Source: Pisolithus tinctorius
Taxonomy: Eukaryota; Basidiomycota; Agaricomycetes; Boletales; Pisolithaceae
Direction of reading: 5' to 3'
NCBI GenBank assembly: GCA_024663395.1
Contig: JANFAH010000002.1
Coordinates: 6,448,001-6,512,000 of the forward strand
DNA: 64,000 nt
Made by a program: the position numbers and the translations under genes. Of the stretch, positions 50,301 to 63,437 are shown piece after piece (position 1 is the first letter of the stretch; each line of letters starts with the position of its first letter). Below the pieces are notes generated by a model. That model saw nothing but the letters and a program-made list of their open reading frames with translations, was not told the DNA's origin and made no database searches.

Positions 50301-51777
50301 ATGTCCCAGGAGTTGACAGGCACGCAAACAGATTGGCTTTGATATGCAGGTGCCAGCCGTGCTGCTTTCTCTTATAGCTTCTTCTCATGTGCTACAGAAT
50401 GAATCTAGATGTGATCGGAGGTCAGAGGCCAGAAGATCGGCACAGCATTGCAGCGGGCATGAATTGCGCACAGTATTATTCCGGCTTCATTTAGCCGTGG
50501 CTTGGCTCAACGCGGAGTGATGATGATCAGGAGAACTCGCTTACATACACTCCAAGGCATCAGCTCATAAATAGCTAAAAGAGCATAAAGAAGCTACTTC
50601 CTAAATTGGACTTGCAAAAACAAGGGAAAACGGAAAAGAACAGCTGTTATTTGGCGAAGGGCTTTCGTTCCATGAGGGCATTGATTGTCTCAAGAAAACA
50701 TTAGTATCGAAGAATCTGGTCAGGGAATTGGAAGTGTGACCTAACTGATGTGAACTATGTCGCCTCCCAAATGGCAAGGATCAGTAAGTACCCTTGGTTC
50801 GCCCGACATGCGCCATTTGGAATAGCATTAGAGACGCACAGGGTCAGGCACATGTTTGGCACTTTGGAAGCGATCGAGAATTGTAAAACACAATGACTCC
50901 GCAGATTAATAAGCGGAATTAGAGGAAATGCGCCACTTGGAGAGGCCTATCCGACCTGTGTATGTGCCGGTTACCACGGGATGGCTCGAGAGTTAAATTA
51001 AAAGGGGGGAACCACGGACCCGGACATCCTTGCTGTCATACCATATTGGAAAACTTTTCTGAGAGAAGGTGAGTTTTTAGGTAGACTGATCGCGGGAACC
51101 TCAAACCTATTACATGATTGAACAGTGTTACAAGCCCTTTCAGTCTTTGCATCCTCTTGGCCAACGTCAATATAAGAGCGTCCGAGAGCAAAGCTGCACC
51201 ACACGGCTGGGGTTTTCGCAGAGAGACACTCACTGGGAGGGTTGTTACTGATCGTGCATTCTCGCTCAGGTTCTCTAGCTGCTCATGGCCGCCCGGAGGT
51301 TCCAATGGTACGATGGAGCGTCCTCGAGGCCAATAGGGTGTGAGACCTATCGGATCAGTGCCGTACTTCCACCTGCACGGACGCGACAACTTGAACTAAC
51401 TGATTATGACCTCCTCTCCAGGACCTCCAGAATTTGGCAGGTAGCTCTCCCGGGCTATCACTGTTGACAAGATTGTTGACGATCAGCATCGGATGAAGTA
51501 CGCATACCATTTTGGAGCTGAGCGAAAATTGAAATGCAGAAGTCGTCGCGTAAATCGTTGTTTGGCCAGCCACTCCATTCAATGATGTGGGATGTGTTTT
51601 CCGAGGTCAAGCCCCTCGAGCAGAGGCACACCCACAAACCACCGACATAGTCTGGATGCCAGCCTATCTATGGAGTTGCTTTCACTCATTAGATGGATCT
51701 GGTATCCAGACTACCGAGGCATTGGTTTATAGGTGTAGGTGTAGACAGCAGTTGTAAACTACCGTTGTACCGTCACA
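50301..51777. other. Non-coding second copy of the duplicated block
   Basis: No supportable gene; collinear with 34571-36400. Confidence 0.5.
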
Positions 51778-51950
51778 GAGGTGGTGCATTTTATTAGGTA
51801 AAAGTTTCGCAGGGGTCGGCGACTCGGCGCGCCATTTCGGACGCAGATGCTGACTCGACGAGCTAAACGCGAATAATTCGACCATGCAAAGCCAGGGAGC
51901 CGGGTGTATAGACAAGGATAACGCCAGGGAAGTGCAAGTAGGACAACTAT
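51778..51950 (+). repeat. Dispersed repeat, second copy
   Basis: Matches 14755-14885, see that entry. Confidence 0.65.
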
Positions 51951-51954
51951 GATT

Positions 51955-53905
51955 CCTGGGAGACCCGGTGACCTATTCATCCACAAGGTCAGACACACCC
52001 ATTAACACCCCCAGCACACGTCCTAATCCCATATCCACCACCCACTGTCCTTTGAGAGACGCATTCACTTGATCCTGTTCATTCCACCTCCTCATCTCTT
52101 TGCGTCAATGCATCCACTACTATCCCACCGCGCGGCATGATTGTCTCGTCGACGAGATCACAGCACTCTCAACCCCGCTCTTGACCCATCTCGCCCATGC
52201 GCGAGATCCTCCAGTGGGGACCCCACCACCAAGAATGTGAACGCGACACACCGTTCGTACCGGTAGACCCCTTGAGAGGGCGACTGCGCAGGTTCTTGAT
52301 ATATAATGGCCCAGGCGTTGAACGCGGCCTCCCACTCATCGAACTGATCGTCTGCTTGTTTTTCGGCTTGTTTACCACGCATATAATAGAGATGAGGCGG
52401 AGGAGATGGTATGGTACGTCACTAAAGGAAACAGGGACCAATGCGGATGCCGTTCACCCCATATCTCCGGATACAATGTTCATGCCCCACGGGGAGGCCA
52501 CCAATACGTCAAGAAGACGCTGTTGGCAACTCATTCAACCAAGGAAATTGCGCCAAGGTAGAAGTATGATAGCGACTGCGGTCAAACAGAAGCGTCTGCG
52601 CCATCGACGATGACCTGTCCAGCAGGAAAGAGAAGAATATGTTTTAGGTAATCAAGGAGTGTACTCCGCACTGGCTGCCGTAGGGCCATCTTCGCCAGCT
52701 TATTTCTACGTAGTCTTTGTTTTCTCTGTCTGGGGGCTAACATGGTAGGTACAACGGGAACAATGCAAGTGGATTGTTAGTTGATTCGCCGGCAGAACTA
52801 TGTAAGAGTAAAATCATAATTCATATACTAACACGTGGCGAGCAGGCAAGGACTTCGAATAAACCACGTCACACGTAGGGGCGTCTGGGAGCGTCTACGG
52901 AGGGCAAGCTGGCCATTTTGACGTGAGCATCCTTTCATATTTGCCCATCCATTCACACGATTCCACAGTTTTTCGGTCCGCATCTTCTCACAGTCACAAA
53001 TCAAGAATGTCTTCCCTACGGCTGCCGTTCTTCGTTTTCGAAGTTCTTATCCGGATCTCACCCCAAAGACGCACAAGGTTTTCACACCACTCAGTACCAT
53101 CGTCACCTCCAATCACCAAGGAAATGATGATCTCCCAATTTCTATCAATTTTGTTCTCAACCGAGGTATGCCAAGCACGAGAGCCGGGTCTTAAGATGTG
53201 AGTACGTACTATAGAACGGAAAGGGTGACTTTTAGGTGGCTCACGGAATGTGAGTGGGGCATAGTGTAAGCCCAGAGCTGGCATAATTGTATCTGATGCC
53301 GAAGTCAGTGGGCTGGCGTCGCCAGTGATGTAGCTGGCTTGGTACGTGTCATGCTCTCGCCCTCCCCTCCCTCTTTGCCTCGTCTGGGGCCCCAGATCCA
53401 TCAGTGATCTCTGACCCATCCAGGCCTCATTCAGACCAACCCGGTGATCGGACTCATGGCGTTGACGTCAGAGTCTAGTGAAAGAACAAGAAATTAGGAT
53501 GGACACGTGAGGACGGACACGCAGGTGAGCCGGTTCTTCATTATACATACAGCGACGATCACGAAAATCGCCGTCCTTCGTTGCATGTCGTAACGGATCT
53601 TCCTTTGCGCGGGTTAGATGGAGTTCACGTCGAATGAAAGGGGCGTGCTGCTGTATATGAAGAACTTCACGAGAGAGAAAGTAATTGTGATGGTGTCGGG
53701 AGCGTATAATCGTCCATGGTGGTGGAGGGCGGAGTATACAACTCATTTATTTATATTATTCCATAGCGCTGAGCACGGCGTTGTACCGTGTATCCGGACA
53801 GGTTATTAGGATGCCTGGCTTAGTACATTATGTATTGTCTCTTATCAAGCAGATTTCATTCGATCGAGATGTTCGAGGCTTACCATGAAGTTCATATAGC
53901 CTGGG
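51955..53905 (+). pseudogene. Decayed membrane-protein gene, copy D
   Basis: 5' part 51955-52330 is closely similar to 29755-30130 of copy B ('cctgggag.cccggtgacctattcatcca', 'gagatcacagcactc', 'cgacacaccgttcgtaccggtagaccc'). After 52340 the similarity is lost. It resumes at 53330-53430 (the 'tagctggcttggtacgtgtc' region) and 53530-53905, which contains the C-terminal VYEELHERE-type piece and the 3' flank ('caggttattaggatgcctgg'). The middle is deleted or replaced. Not coding. Confidence 0.55.
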
Positions 53906-53966
53906 CTACGCAGTGAACGGAGCATAACTTGGTTATCCAGCATGACTTACATTACGTGACGCGTGC

Positions 53967-53971
53967 GTATC
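53967..53971. repeat. Target-site duplication GTATC, left
   Basis: GTATC is repeated at 63725-63729 directly after the 3' LTR. Confidence 0.95.
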
Positions 53972-54258
53972 TGTAAGGGTTCGGTCCGACGCTGTCGACC
54001 ATATGGTTAGATGTTGGTTTCTTTGTGACAGATCAGTGACTTTTCTCATTTATTCTCTGATCCTACTTAGCCCGTACAGATACTCTGACATACCTCGTGC
54101 CTTAAGTCTCTACCCTATAAAATAGGCCATGTATTGTACTGTACAGGGACTTCTTTTCTACCTCGAAATAAGACACTATTGTCTGGAAACCCGAGTAGAT
54201 GAAGAATCCTTCTTGTTGTGCTGCCGTTAAAAGTTCTACACTTCTTATTGGTGTTACA
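53972..54258 (+). repeat. 5' LTR of the 9.75-kb gypsy element
   Basis: 287 bp; TATAAAATA at 54116-54124 is the likely TATA box. Confidence 0.95.
54116..54124 (+). promoter_or_regulatory. TATA box of the 9.75-kb gypsy element
   Basis: TATAAAATA, about 140 bp before the LTR end. No complement of the expected RNA start is found after the LTR, so self-priming as in the 8.2-kb element is not seen. Confidence 0.6.
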
Positions 54259-54392
54259 TATTTTTTTCCTGCAAGAATCAAGGTCTTACCTCAAACACAA
54301 TAACAAAAAAAAACTCCAGATACCTTCTCAATCATTCGCAGAACTGATCCGCTGTGAAGACAAGAGTAAGTATCATACACTCAATAAACAAA

Positions 54393-57300
54393 ATGGTTGA
54401 TACCCGTGCCTCTACCCGCCGAGCTATGAGAGCTCGAGCATCATCATTACCTCCCAGTCCACTGATGGCTCAGCCTGGTGCTGACATCATCGACAACTCC
54501 CCACTCCCAAAATTGACTCCACTAGGAAGTCAATACTCCACCCCTATCGAAAGGCCCGTTGCGGATAACGTCTGGAGTTATAGTGACATGGTAAGAACAG
54601 GCTCGAGGGATCCAAGCCCGAACCCCAAAGAAGTGGCCATTAACACCCCTGGCTTGAGAATCAGCTCGCCAGTGGACCCAGGCTTGAGAGCTGGCTCACC
54701 AACGTACCTTGGCTTGAGAAACACCTTGCCCATTCAGCCAGGCTTGAGAATTACCTCGCCGAAGTGCCCCGAACTGAGACCCCCTTCACCAAGGTCTCCT
54801 GGCTCGAGAATCAACTCACCAGTAAATCCCGGTAATACTAAAACCCTGGAAACTGGAAAGGTTCGCACCATTAGAGTATGGGTACCGACTCATGAAGTAA
54901 GCGAGAACCTACCAGTTGACGTCTGATGTGACTCCATCTTCCCTGCAAGCGAAGTAAATGTTGAGCAAGATGATTGGACAGAAGTAGTGCGAAGACGATC
55001 GCACAAATGATGCGCTCACAGTATGCTGAGATCTGATCAGAGAGACATCGTCCGAAAGGCCAAAAGACGACTGACCCCAGAAGAACGGGACAGGATCTGA
55101 AGAAGATCGCTGTCCCTGACGAGGAATGACCTCGACAGCCCCATGACGGAGGGCAAAGAGCCACCAATTACTGGAAATCACAAAGGGAAGGGACCCGACC
55201 CAAGGAACTGGGGGGACCTGGACCTTAGTGATGGTGAGATGGACCCAGAGGCACAACGCGCTGCTCTCGCATCCTGGAACGTTGTGAATAAGCTGGTATA
55301 TGAGGGGAATGACGACCTGCCTGAGCCTTCGCAAAAAGCTGTTAAGGAAGGAGCCGCGTCAAACGATGAAGACGCCGCTCAGAGTCTGGCTAACGATCAC
55401 CCCGAATGACCCTTAGAAAAGAAAAGGTCAAGGCATAAGTTTAAAGATAAGAAAACCGCACCAAAGCTGTCCAGGATTCCTCCCAATCCCGTGAAGGATA
55501 TGGTGGATAGAGTTGTACGTCAAGACCATAAATGACGTGAATGGCAAAGGACTCCAAAGGCGATGGAGCCTGTGAAGCAGATTAATCCTAAAAGCTATAT
55601 TGGACTAGCATTTAAACATCTCGAAAAGGACGAGAAATGAACCAGCAAGGCAAAGAAGAAATATAAGCACTCTCGTCGATGCAAATCCCCCGATGACAGC
55701 CACTCCGACCATAGCTCGAGCAATGAGTCTGGAACTAGTTCCTCGAGTGATGATACGAGCTCGGACCCTAGCACCTCGAGTGATGACAAATTGCTTTCAA
55801 GCTCGGATGAAACTTCGAGCACGTCTAGCAGCTCTTCTAGTGCCAGCAAATCCTCAACTGGTTCGAGTAGGTCGCGAGGGCACCGACACCGAGGAAGGTC
55901 CAAGCGGCGAAAGAGCCGAGGTCACCGATCGCATAAATCCAAGAAAAGGTCCAGATCGCAGCATAAGACGATGCTGAAGCCGATCCCACCCACGAAGTAC
56001 GATGGGTCGGACAACCCTCACGCGTTCCATCGCTTCGTGACCGAAGGAACTGCGTATGTGGAGGATGGCCATGTAGAAACGAAGAAACGCGCATTTATCC
56101 TGTCGCACTACCTAACAGGAAAAGCGCATGAGTTTTATGTGCACAAGGTGTCTGGAGACCCTTACAAGTGGAGATTATCGGACTTCTTTATGGAGTTATT
56201 TAATTACTGTTTCCCCATTGATTTCCGAATGCGTCAGCGGGAGAAACTACAATCTTGCTATCAAAACTCTAAAACAGTGAGAAACTATCTGTATGAGCTC
56301 AATGAGATCTGGAACATGATTGGAGAGACCAATGAACACACCAAAGTACATAAGTTCTGGTCAGGGCTACGAAAGGAGCTCCAGTGCGACCTGTGGAAGG
56401 AAAAGCTGAACCCTGAGGTCTCGAATCTGAAGAAAGTAGTGGCTTCAGTGGAAATCCTCGAAATAGTGCAATCAATAACTGGAGACTACGCCCATAGATT
56501 GCGAAGATGGCGAAGTAAGAAATGCACCGTCGAGAGTGTGGCCATCTCGACAGGGGACCCAGAGAGCTCAAGGCATAGGCGACACCGCACTCGCAAAAGG
56601 AGATACAAGGGTGAAGAAAATTCCAAAGATCCTGTACCTGCCGAACCCTCCAAGAATAGGGGACGATGCACGAGACACCAAGACAAACAAAAACGCGATA
56701 ATCCTAAGCTAAGCAAAGACGAGCAGGAGTGCCATAAGGCGGAGGGACTTTGTTTCATCTGTCATAAGTCTGGACACTTCTCGAGGAACTGCCCTGATAG
56801 ACGTACTGTGTCCTCGTCCGGCAAACCTCCAGGTATTACTAGCTTTGGGGTGGACATGGATTTCGGGGATGTCGAATCCCAGCGACATCTTGCTAGGTCC
56901 ACCGAAAACGACAACGAAGTATCTGTGAATTTCATTCAGACCAGAGGGCCTAGCGTCCAAGAAGATAATGATGAACCTGATGATGATTTCCCTGATCTGG
57001 AGAGCGTCTCGGATGATGACGAGTATGGTACCAACGACGGGGTCACTACCGGCAGCGAGACTCCCGATGATGGGACAATAATATACGCTTACTCCAATAG
57101 TCAGATACGAGAACATCAACGGCTGGAAACCAGAATTGGCGATCCACTCGCAGATTGTGCTAGGGAGCTATTATCAGGGATATGCTACCCAGGGGATGAT
57201 CCGGATTCTCTACGTACCTATATGGACACTCGTTTCCTCATTTACGATTTGAAGGACGGCCGACACATGATCGTGGAAAGCAAACGGGACATGTTGAGCC

Positions 57301-60300
57301 CAGAGGATAGAGTTATGATCGAAAACCACCTACTGACGGACCCGACGTTTCGAATTGACCGCTGGTATTGGATCCAGAAGGGCAAAGGCCTAGGCCTCAC
57401 CATGGTGGAAATACAAGGTCTGGAGGGGGATAGGAAGTGGATCCTGGCTTTGATGGGATATCTGATCGAGGAACGAATCGTTGCCAGACTTCGAGATCAC
57501 GCACTCCAGATCCTGGAAGGGGGGAACGTAGATCGATTCATGTGTAATAGGAAAGATGACGCGACTTTCCTTGTATCCGATTGCCACCTAGGCATTCAAC
57601 TTGAACTTCCCTCGAACAGGACCATGATTCCTGATTTCGACGTTGTCCACTGGCACGCTAAGGAAGTGTTTCGAGTGTGCATGACTTTAGTTAGTCACAA
57701 CCCTTTTGAGGACGACGAAATAGGTATCAGTTCGTTGTATGACGGACATATGCCCAGGTCAGGAGAGGTACACTGCGATACCGAAAGGGACATACCGTGT
57801 AATGCGATCCGTGTAAAGGGAAGTAGTGCCCGCACTGAGGACAGAACGACCCTGCAAAGAAATGCATCAATAACCAAAGATTTCATGCGAAAGATACCGA
57901 AACCACTAGTGGTGGTGGTGCACATTAATGGCCACCCCACGCGTGCTTTGATTGACACTGGATCACTAGCAGACTTTATGTCAATAACACTTGCTGAACA
58001 ATTGAGAGTAAAAAGGGTCCCACTTGAAAAGCCACTTACCATACAGCTGGCTGTCCAAGGCTCGCGGTCGAAGGTAAACTTTGGCACGAAGGTGAGGTTC
58101 CAATACCAAGGTATCGACTGTGAGCGTCATTTTGATGTGATGAACCTCCAAAACTATGACCTGATCCTCGGGACACCGTTCCTGTACCAACACAAGGTGA
58201 TGGTCGGTTTGCATTCTCCAAGGGTAGTGATTGGAAGTGTAAGGCCGACAGAGATGAGGGGCAAACAAGTTTCGACCCTGGAATCACGTGCTACCGAAAT
58301 ATATTACGAAAGTATAGAACGAGCAAAAAAGTACCTACAGGAGCTAGCAAAACCCCTATGCTCCCAGGTGGGAGCGACGGCCCTTCCCCCGTTCCGAGTC
58401 ATAAATCACGAAATCCCATTGATTGATGAAAAGAAAATATATCCCTGGCGGCCATCTAGATGTCCAGAAGCATTGCGACCTCTCTGGGCGGAGAAGAAAA
58501 ATGCCTACCTGAAGACCGGTCGCTGGGAATTAACAGCAGCCAGAAACACTTGTCCTATGTTGCTGATACCTAAGGCAGGGAACCCCCCACGACTTCGTGT
58601 GGTGGTCGACCTGCGCGAGCGAAACAAGAATACACGTAAGCTATCGTCCCCGATGCCTGACATGGATGGCATCCTACGGCGTGTAGCCAAGAAGCCATAC
58701 AGGTCGATTATTGATGGGGCCGATGCGTACGAACAAATCCGAGTGGTCCCTGAGCACATCGAACGGACAGCGGTGACCACCCCTGATGGGAACATGGTTA
58801 GCCTTGTAGTGCAGCAGGGTGACTGTAACGCGCCTGCGACTTACCAGGCTTTAATGAACCATATATTTGGGGAATATATTGGAACGTTCATGGATGTGTA
58901 CCTGGATGACATCATTATCTATTCAGAAACACTGGAAGATCACATACGGCATGTTAAGATCGTGCTTGAAATCCTCACTAGAGAGAAACTTTACCTCAGT
59001 GAAAAGAAACTCTGGTTCTTGTGCGACGAAGTAAAGATTCTGGGCCAGATTGTCACCGATGATGGAATACAAATGGACCCAGAGAAGGTCGACCAGATCC
59101 TCAACTGGAAGGTCCCCACCAATCGAACGCTGTGCAAAGGGTTCGTTGGACCAGTCAGATACCTCGCTGACGACATTTACAAAGTCCACGTACCTTTGGG
59201 AGTATTAGCAGAGGCCAGCGCCGAGATGCGACCATTTCAATGGACCTTCACTGAACAGCAAGCATTCGAAACTGTGAAACAATATGTCGCTGCATGTGTG
59301 GGCCACAGTTGCATCCCATTGGAATACGGACCCGATCGTGAACCCATCTGGGTAATGACAGATGCCTGTGGGAATGGCATAGGTGGTGTGATCGTGCAGG
59401 GTGAGGACTGGAAGTCAGCAAAAGTTGCTGCTTTCTATTCTGCAAAAATGTCCTCAGCACAGCGGAATTACCCAGTACATGAGCAGGAACTCCTCGCAGG
59501 AGTTGAGACGATGTTGAGACATCACGACATCCTGCAAGGAGCATGTTTCACATGGGTGACAGATCACAAGAGTCTGACGTACCTGTTAGAACAAAAGGAC
59601 CTGTCCGGAAGACAGGCGCACTGGTTAGAAAAGTTGGCAGAATTTGATTTCAATATCAAATATGTACCAGGTGTGGAGAATGTCCTCCCCGATGCTCTCT
59701 CCAGGATGTACGAGTTTGATATGCCTGGAACGATCCGCACGCCAAGTGAATACCTGCATTATGACCTAGATGTCGAGGAATCAGCGGAAGTGTACAAGGA
59801 TAAGCAAATCATCAGTGCACCAGTATACATTGGTATTGAAGCGATGGCTATCTCCACTAGATCCCGCACCCAGAGTGAGCGAGGGCGTGAGTGACAGCCT
59901 GTTGCTCCCGACGAACGTACGGCAGGACCTCCAGTGCGTCGAGTGAAGTTAATCGTGAGGCCTCCAACAGCGACATCTGCACCAACGGCAGATGTGGGAG
60001 AACCTGCGATGGAAATCCCAGGGCCGCCTGTGATCAGTAGTGAGAAAGATAAGGGCAGTGCCATGGTGGGCGCACCTGGTCAAGCTGCCCCAAGGAGAGC
60101 GGTTACTCGACGTCGTCGATCTCCTACACCCCCAGCGGAAATGGGTCAACCGGAAACGGGCATCGAGTTCGCTCGATGGGTCAAAGATCGCTTTGTTCTT
60201 CTGGGCCCAGGTGAACGAAGGAAGGGGGGGAAGGACAGTGAACATCCCCCTATTGCGAGTGCACGTGACACACACATTGCCGACATGTTGCAGAAGACAC

Positions 60301-61964
60301 GTGCATTGCCAAGTACGGAACAACACGGGTCGCACACAGGAGACACTGCCGCTACAGTAACTAAAGTCCCACTAGTCATATACCCAGGAAACGAAGGTGT
60401 CCTTAAGGCTGCCCAACATAAGTATGACAACGACCCGTTCTTCAAGCGGATAATCAACGACCCACAGGCTTTCAAGAATTTCGTGATCACGTCTGATGGT
60501 TTCATTAGCTTAAAACTCCCAGATTGCACTGTAATCTGCGTACCAGATATCGAAGTAGAGGGGAAACGGCTTAGGGAAACAGTCATTGACCATGCCCACT
60601 CCTTGCTAGCCCACCTGGGCGCCAAAAAGACAGTATCGTATATACATGAATTCCTGTGGTGGGAATCCATGGTGAAGGATATCACCGCATTCTGCATGTC
60701 ATGCCGGACATGTCAGTGAAGCAAACCTCCTACTCACAAACCGTTTGGACTACTAAACCCATTGTCCGTGCCCTCAAAACCATGGGAAGCGATTGGGGTT
60801 GACTTTGTTGGACCACTCCTGGAATCCAAGGATCGCGATGGGGAATACGACTCTATCACCGTGATCATAGACCTGCTAACGTCCATGGTACATATCGTAC
60901 CAAGTAGAACGACCTACACTGCTTGTGAGATCGCTGAACTAATGTTCGCTGAGGTGTATAAACACCATGGACTACCTCGGGCGATCATCAGCGATTGCAA
61001 CGTCCTGTTCACAAGTACATTCTGGAAACATCTTAACGATCTAATCAGAATACGACAAAAGATGTCAAGTGCTTACCATCCAGAAACGGACGGCGCTATG
61101 GAGCATGCCAACCGAACGATTGGCCAAATGCTAAGATGTTGCATTGGCCCAAACCAAAGGGACTGGATGTCAAGGATTCCTGCAATCGAATTCGCCATAA
61201 ATAACGCAACGTCGGAGTCGATGGGATACGCACCTTTCTTCCTGAATACAGGACAGATGCCACGCAGGATGATATGGGATGCCCCTAAGGAGGATGAGTA
61301 CCCGAGTGTGCGAGTGTTCGCAAATAAGATGAAACTCACCTTGATGGATGCTCATGACGCCATCCTCAAAGCACACATAAAGCAGACAGTGGGCGCTAAT
61401 AAAAAGCGCCAGGCATGTCCATTCACCATAGGAGACCTTGTATACATCTCTACGAAAAATATCAGCCTGTCAAAGGGAACGTCACGAAAATTAGTACTGA
61501 AGTTTATTGGCCCTTACCGCATCTCAGATGACTTCGGTAATAATTCTTATCGCATTGTGTTGCCCGATAATCTAAAGCAAAGGGGTATTCATGATGTGTT
61601 CCATGCATCACTACTGAGAGTGCACATACCTAACGATGACCGAAAATTCCCGGGCCGAATGGACGACCAGGTCCCAGAGTTTGGAGGAACGAGCTGTGAA
61701 TGGTCTGTCGATCGAATAATAAGACACCGTGGCACCCATTCCGAGGCATCATTCGAGGTCCAGTGGACAGCTGGCAACCAAACGTGGTTACCATATGATG
61801 AGATCGCGCACCTGAAAGCGCTTACCGATTATTTTGAGGCCATTGGGGTTGATGGGATTGAGAAATTGAAGGACGCAGGCGACGGGGGTTTGTCGGATGA
61901 CAACCCCCAGGTGTTTTTAGGACACTTGGCACCACATACCTGTGGGGCCCATTTAAGCTGCTGA
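54393..61964 (+). pseudogene. Gag-pol frame broken only by TGA codons
   Basis: From ATG 54393 one frame runs for 7.57 kb. It is interrupted at 54924, 55008, 55098, 55407, 55533, 55638, 59892 and 60717, always by TGA, and ends with TGA at 61962. Contents: N-terminus MVDTRASTRRAMRARASS, a 30-bp coding repeat, RNWGDLDLSDGEMD, a Ser-rich then Arg/Lys/His-rich stretch (55790-55970), Gag capsid (about 55975-56490), CCHC knuckle CFICHKSGHFSRNC (56751-56792), protease LIDTGS (about 57948), reverse transcriptase with YLDD (about 58899), RNase H with VMTDACGNG (about 59352), integrase zinc finger (CRTCQ, about 60702), DDE core from GVDFVGP (about 60795), and a C-terminal chromodomain-like segment (FEVQWTAGNQTWLPY). 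Integrase has Cys in ISDCN where Arg is usual. Confidence 0.9.
54651..54830 (+). repeat. Six exact-period 30-bp coding repeats in gag
   Basis: GGCTTGAGA or a variant recurs every 30 bp at 54651, 54681, 54711, 54741, 54771 and 54801, encoding Pro-Gly-Leu-Arg-x-x-Ser-Pro-x-x units. Confidence 0.93.
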
Positions 61965-63387
61965 TGTCCCAATTGTAGAACTCAACCCGCGTACCAGAAT
62001 CCCCCTCTGGCCAAATCATCACAACCTCGAAACCACCACGCCAACACCAGCACTCAACCTCGTCCACGCTGCCACACTTGTCTTCCCGATCATCGCGCTC
62101 GTCCTCGTCAACCCTCATACTCGCCCCAAGTTCATCCTCGTTGCGCGGGTCCTCGTGCTAATCATCGTACTGGCCCGCACAGGACCTATACCCGCCACAA
62201 CTACTGTCATACACCAAGTTGCTATCACCAGAGATTCAGCAATAGACGCCCAAACTCAAATAACCATTGGTGTCACACCCAATCTCGCTACAGGAGCTAC
62301 AACCCTTCTCACCATTGGAAAAAGCAAGCTCATCGGTCGTATACTCCCCCCTTGATATCCCGACTCTCGAGACCGTGGGACTTAAGCCCTGACTCTGCAG
62401 AGAGACTCCACCGCACACTCCTCGACATCGTTAGCGACCTCCAGAGTCTAGCTATCAACCCCTTACCTGACGTGAGACAACACTGTGCGGATAACATGTC
62501 AGACAGTTGATGGAGATAATTCAATTGAGCAGGCTAACCCTGATTTCTTCATCATCTGGGGCGACCCTAGATCAGGGAACCCAGAGGATCGCGTCCTGGC
62601 CCATCGTGAGCAAGTTTGCTCCTACTTCCAATACGATAAAGCCTTGTGTCGTAAAACAGGAGACCCCCTCAACGTACCGGCTGGATACCTCCAGTTTAGA
62701 GAGGCCTACAACCGCAATGCTACCACGTGGTCACACTTTGCATACTACGAGCCGGGAGATAACGCTCATATAGTCATCACGGGCCCAGCTCCAACTAAGA
62801 AGGAGGTTTTGGGAACGGACGCGGACCTGCGTAGTAAGGAAGAGAGGGAGGGAGGACAAGTACTTAACGGTGCCGAGATGGAGACGCTCAATAGTATGCT
62901 CTGGGATGCGGCAGAGCGGCTCAAGCGACAACGCGAGCGATTCCAACGAGGGTACCAGGATTGCCGTGGTCGCAGAGAGGACGATCGTCACACTAGGGGG
63001 CCCCTGGGCAACCGCCCTAGTTCCTCAACGTTCGAGGATCGTCGTGCTGAGAAGTCCAACTCGAGTAAGCGACAGGAGACCACTAGGGCAAATAGATTCC
63101 GAGGAGGCCACCAGACATGCACCCGCTCGCGCTTGCCTACTCCCATCGCTAGTTCCTCTACCACCACCTTGGATGCGATCCCACCCTTCGGCGAACTCAC
63201 TGATCCCACTGGGTATCTGGCTCATGACCCCTCTAATGTCACGGTCGACTTGGTAGGCGTTGACGTTGCCATTGATGGTCTTGAGGAGGGATATGAGGAA
63301 GGGTACGATGGCGTGGCTGATGCCGAAGGCGAGGATGACACGATGGAGCAGGGCGACGATGCGGAAAACGCCGGTGGTGCTGCTTAG
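61965..63387 (+). pseudogene. Third ORF of the gypsy element, one frameshift
   Basis: After pol the same frame stays open from 61965 to 62511. It is rich in His, Arg and Pro and ends with a helical-looking piece, RLHRTLLDIVSDLQSL. A second frame open to 63387 takes over near 62485 and encodes FFIIWGDPRSGNPEDRVLAH, a YLQFREAYNRNATTWSHFAYYE segment, then LNGAEMETLNSMLWDAAERL with a predicted coiled coil, an Arg-rich stretch, and a very acidic end (repeated Asp/Glu/Gly). One base change near 62490 would make it a single protein of roughly 470 residues. No transmembrane segment is apparent, so it does not look like an envelope. Function unknown. Confidence 0.6.
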
Positions 63388-63426
63388 TAAGCACGCACTT
63401 CACGAAGGAAGGGTACTTTGTACCCT

Positions 63427-63437
63427 GGAGGGGGGAA
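63427..63437 (+). other. Polypurine tract of the 9.75-kb element
   Basis: GGAGGGGGGAA lies directly before the 3' LTR. Confidence 0.85.

Noticed and set aside
54924..61964. TGA recoded as an amino acid
   Set aside because: Other genes in the window (21.6-kb gene, 8.2-kb pol end) use TGA as their normal stop, and LTR differences show the same C-to-T bias outside coding sequence.
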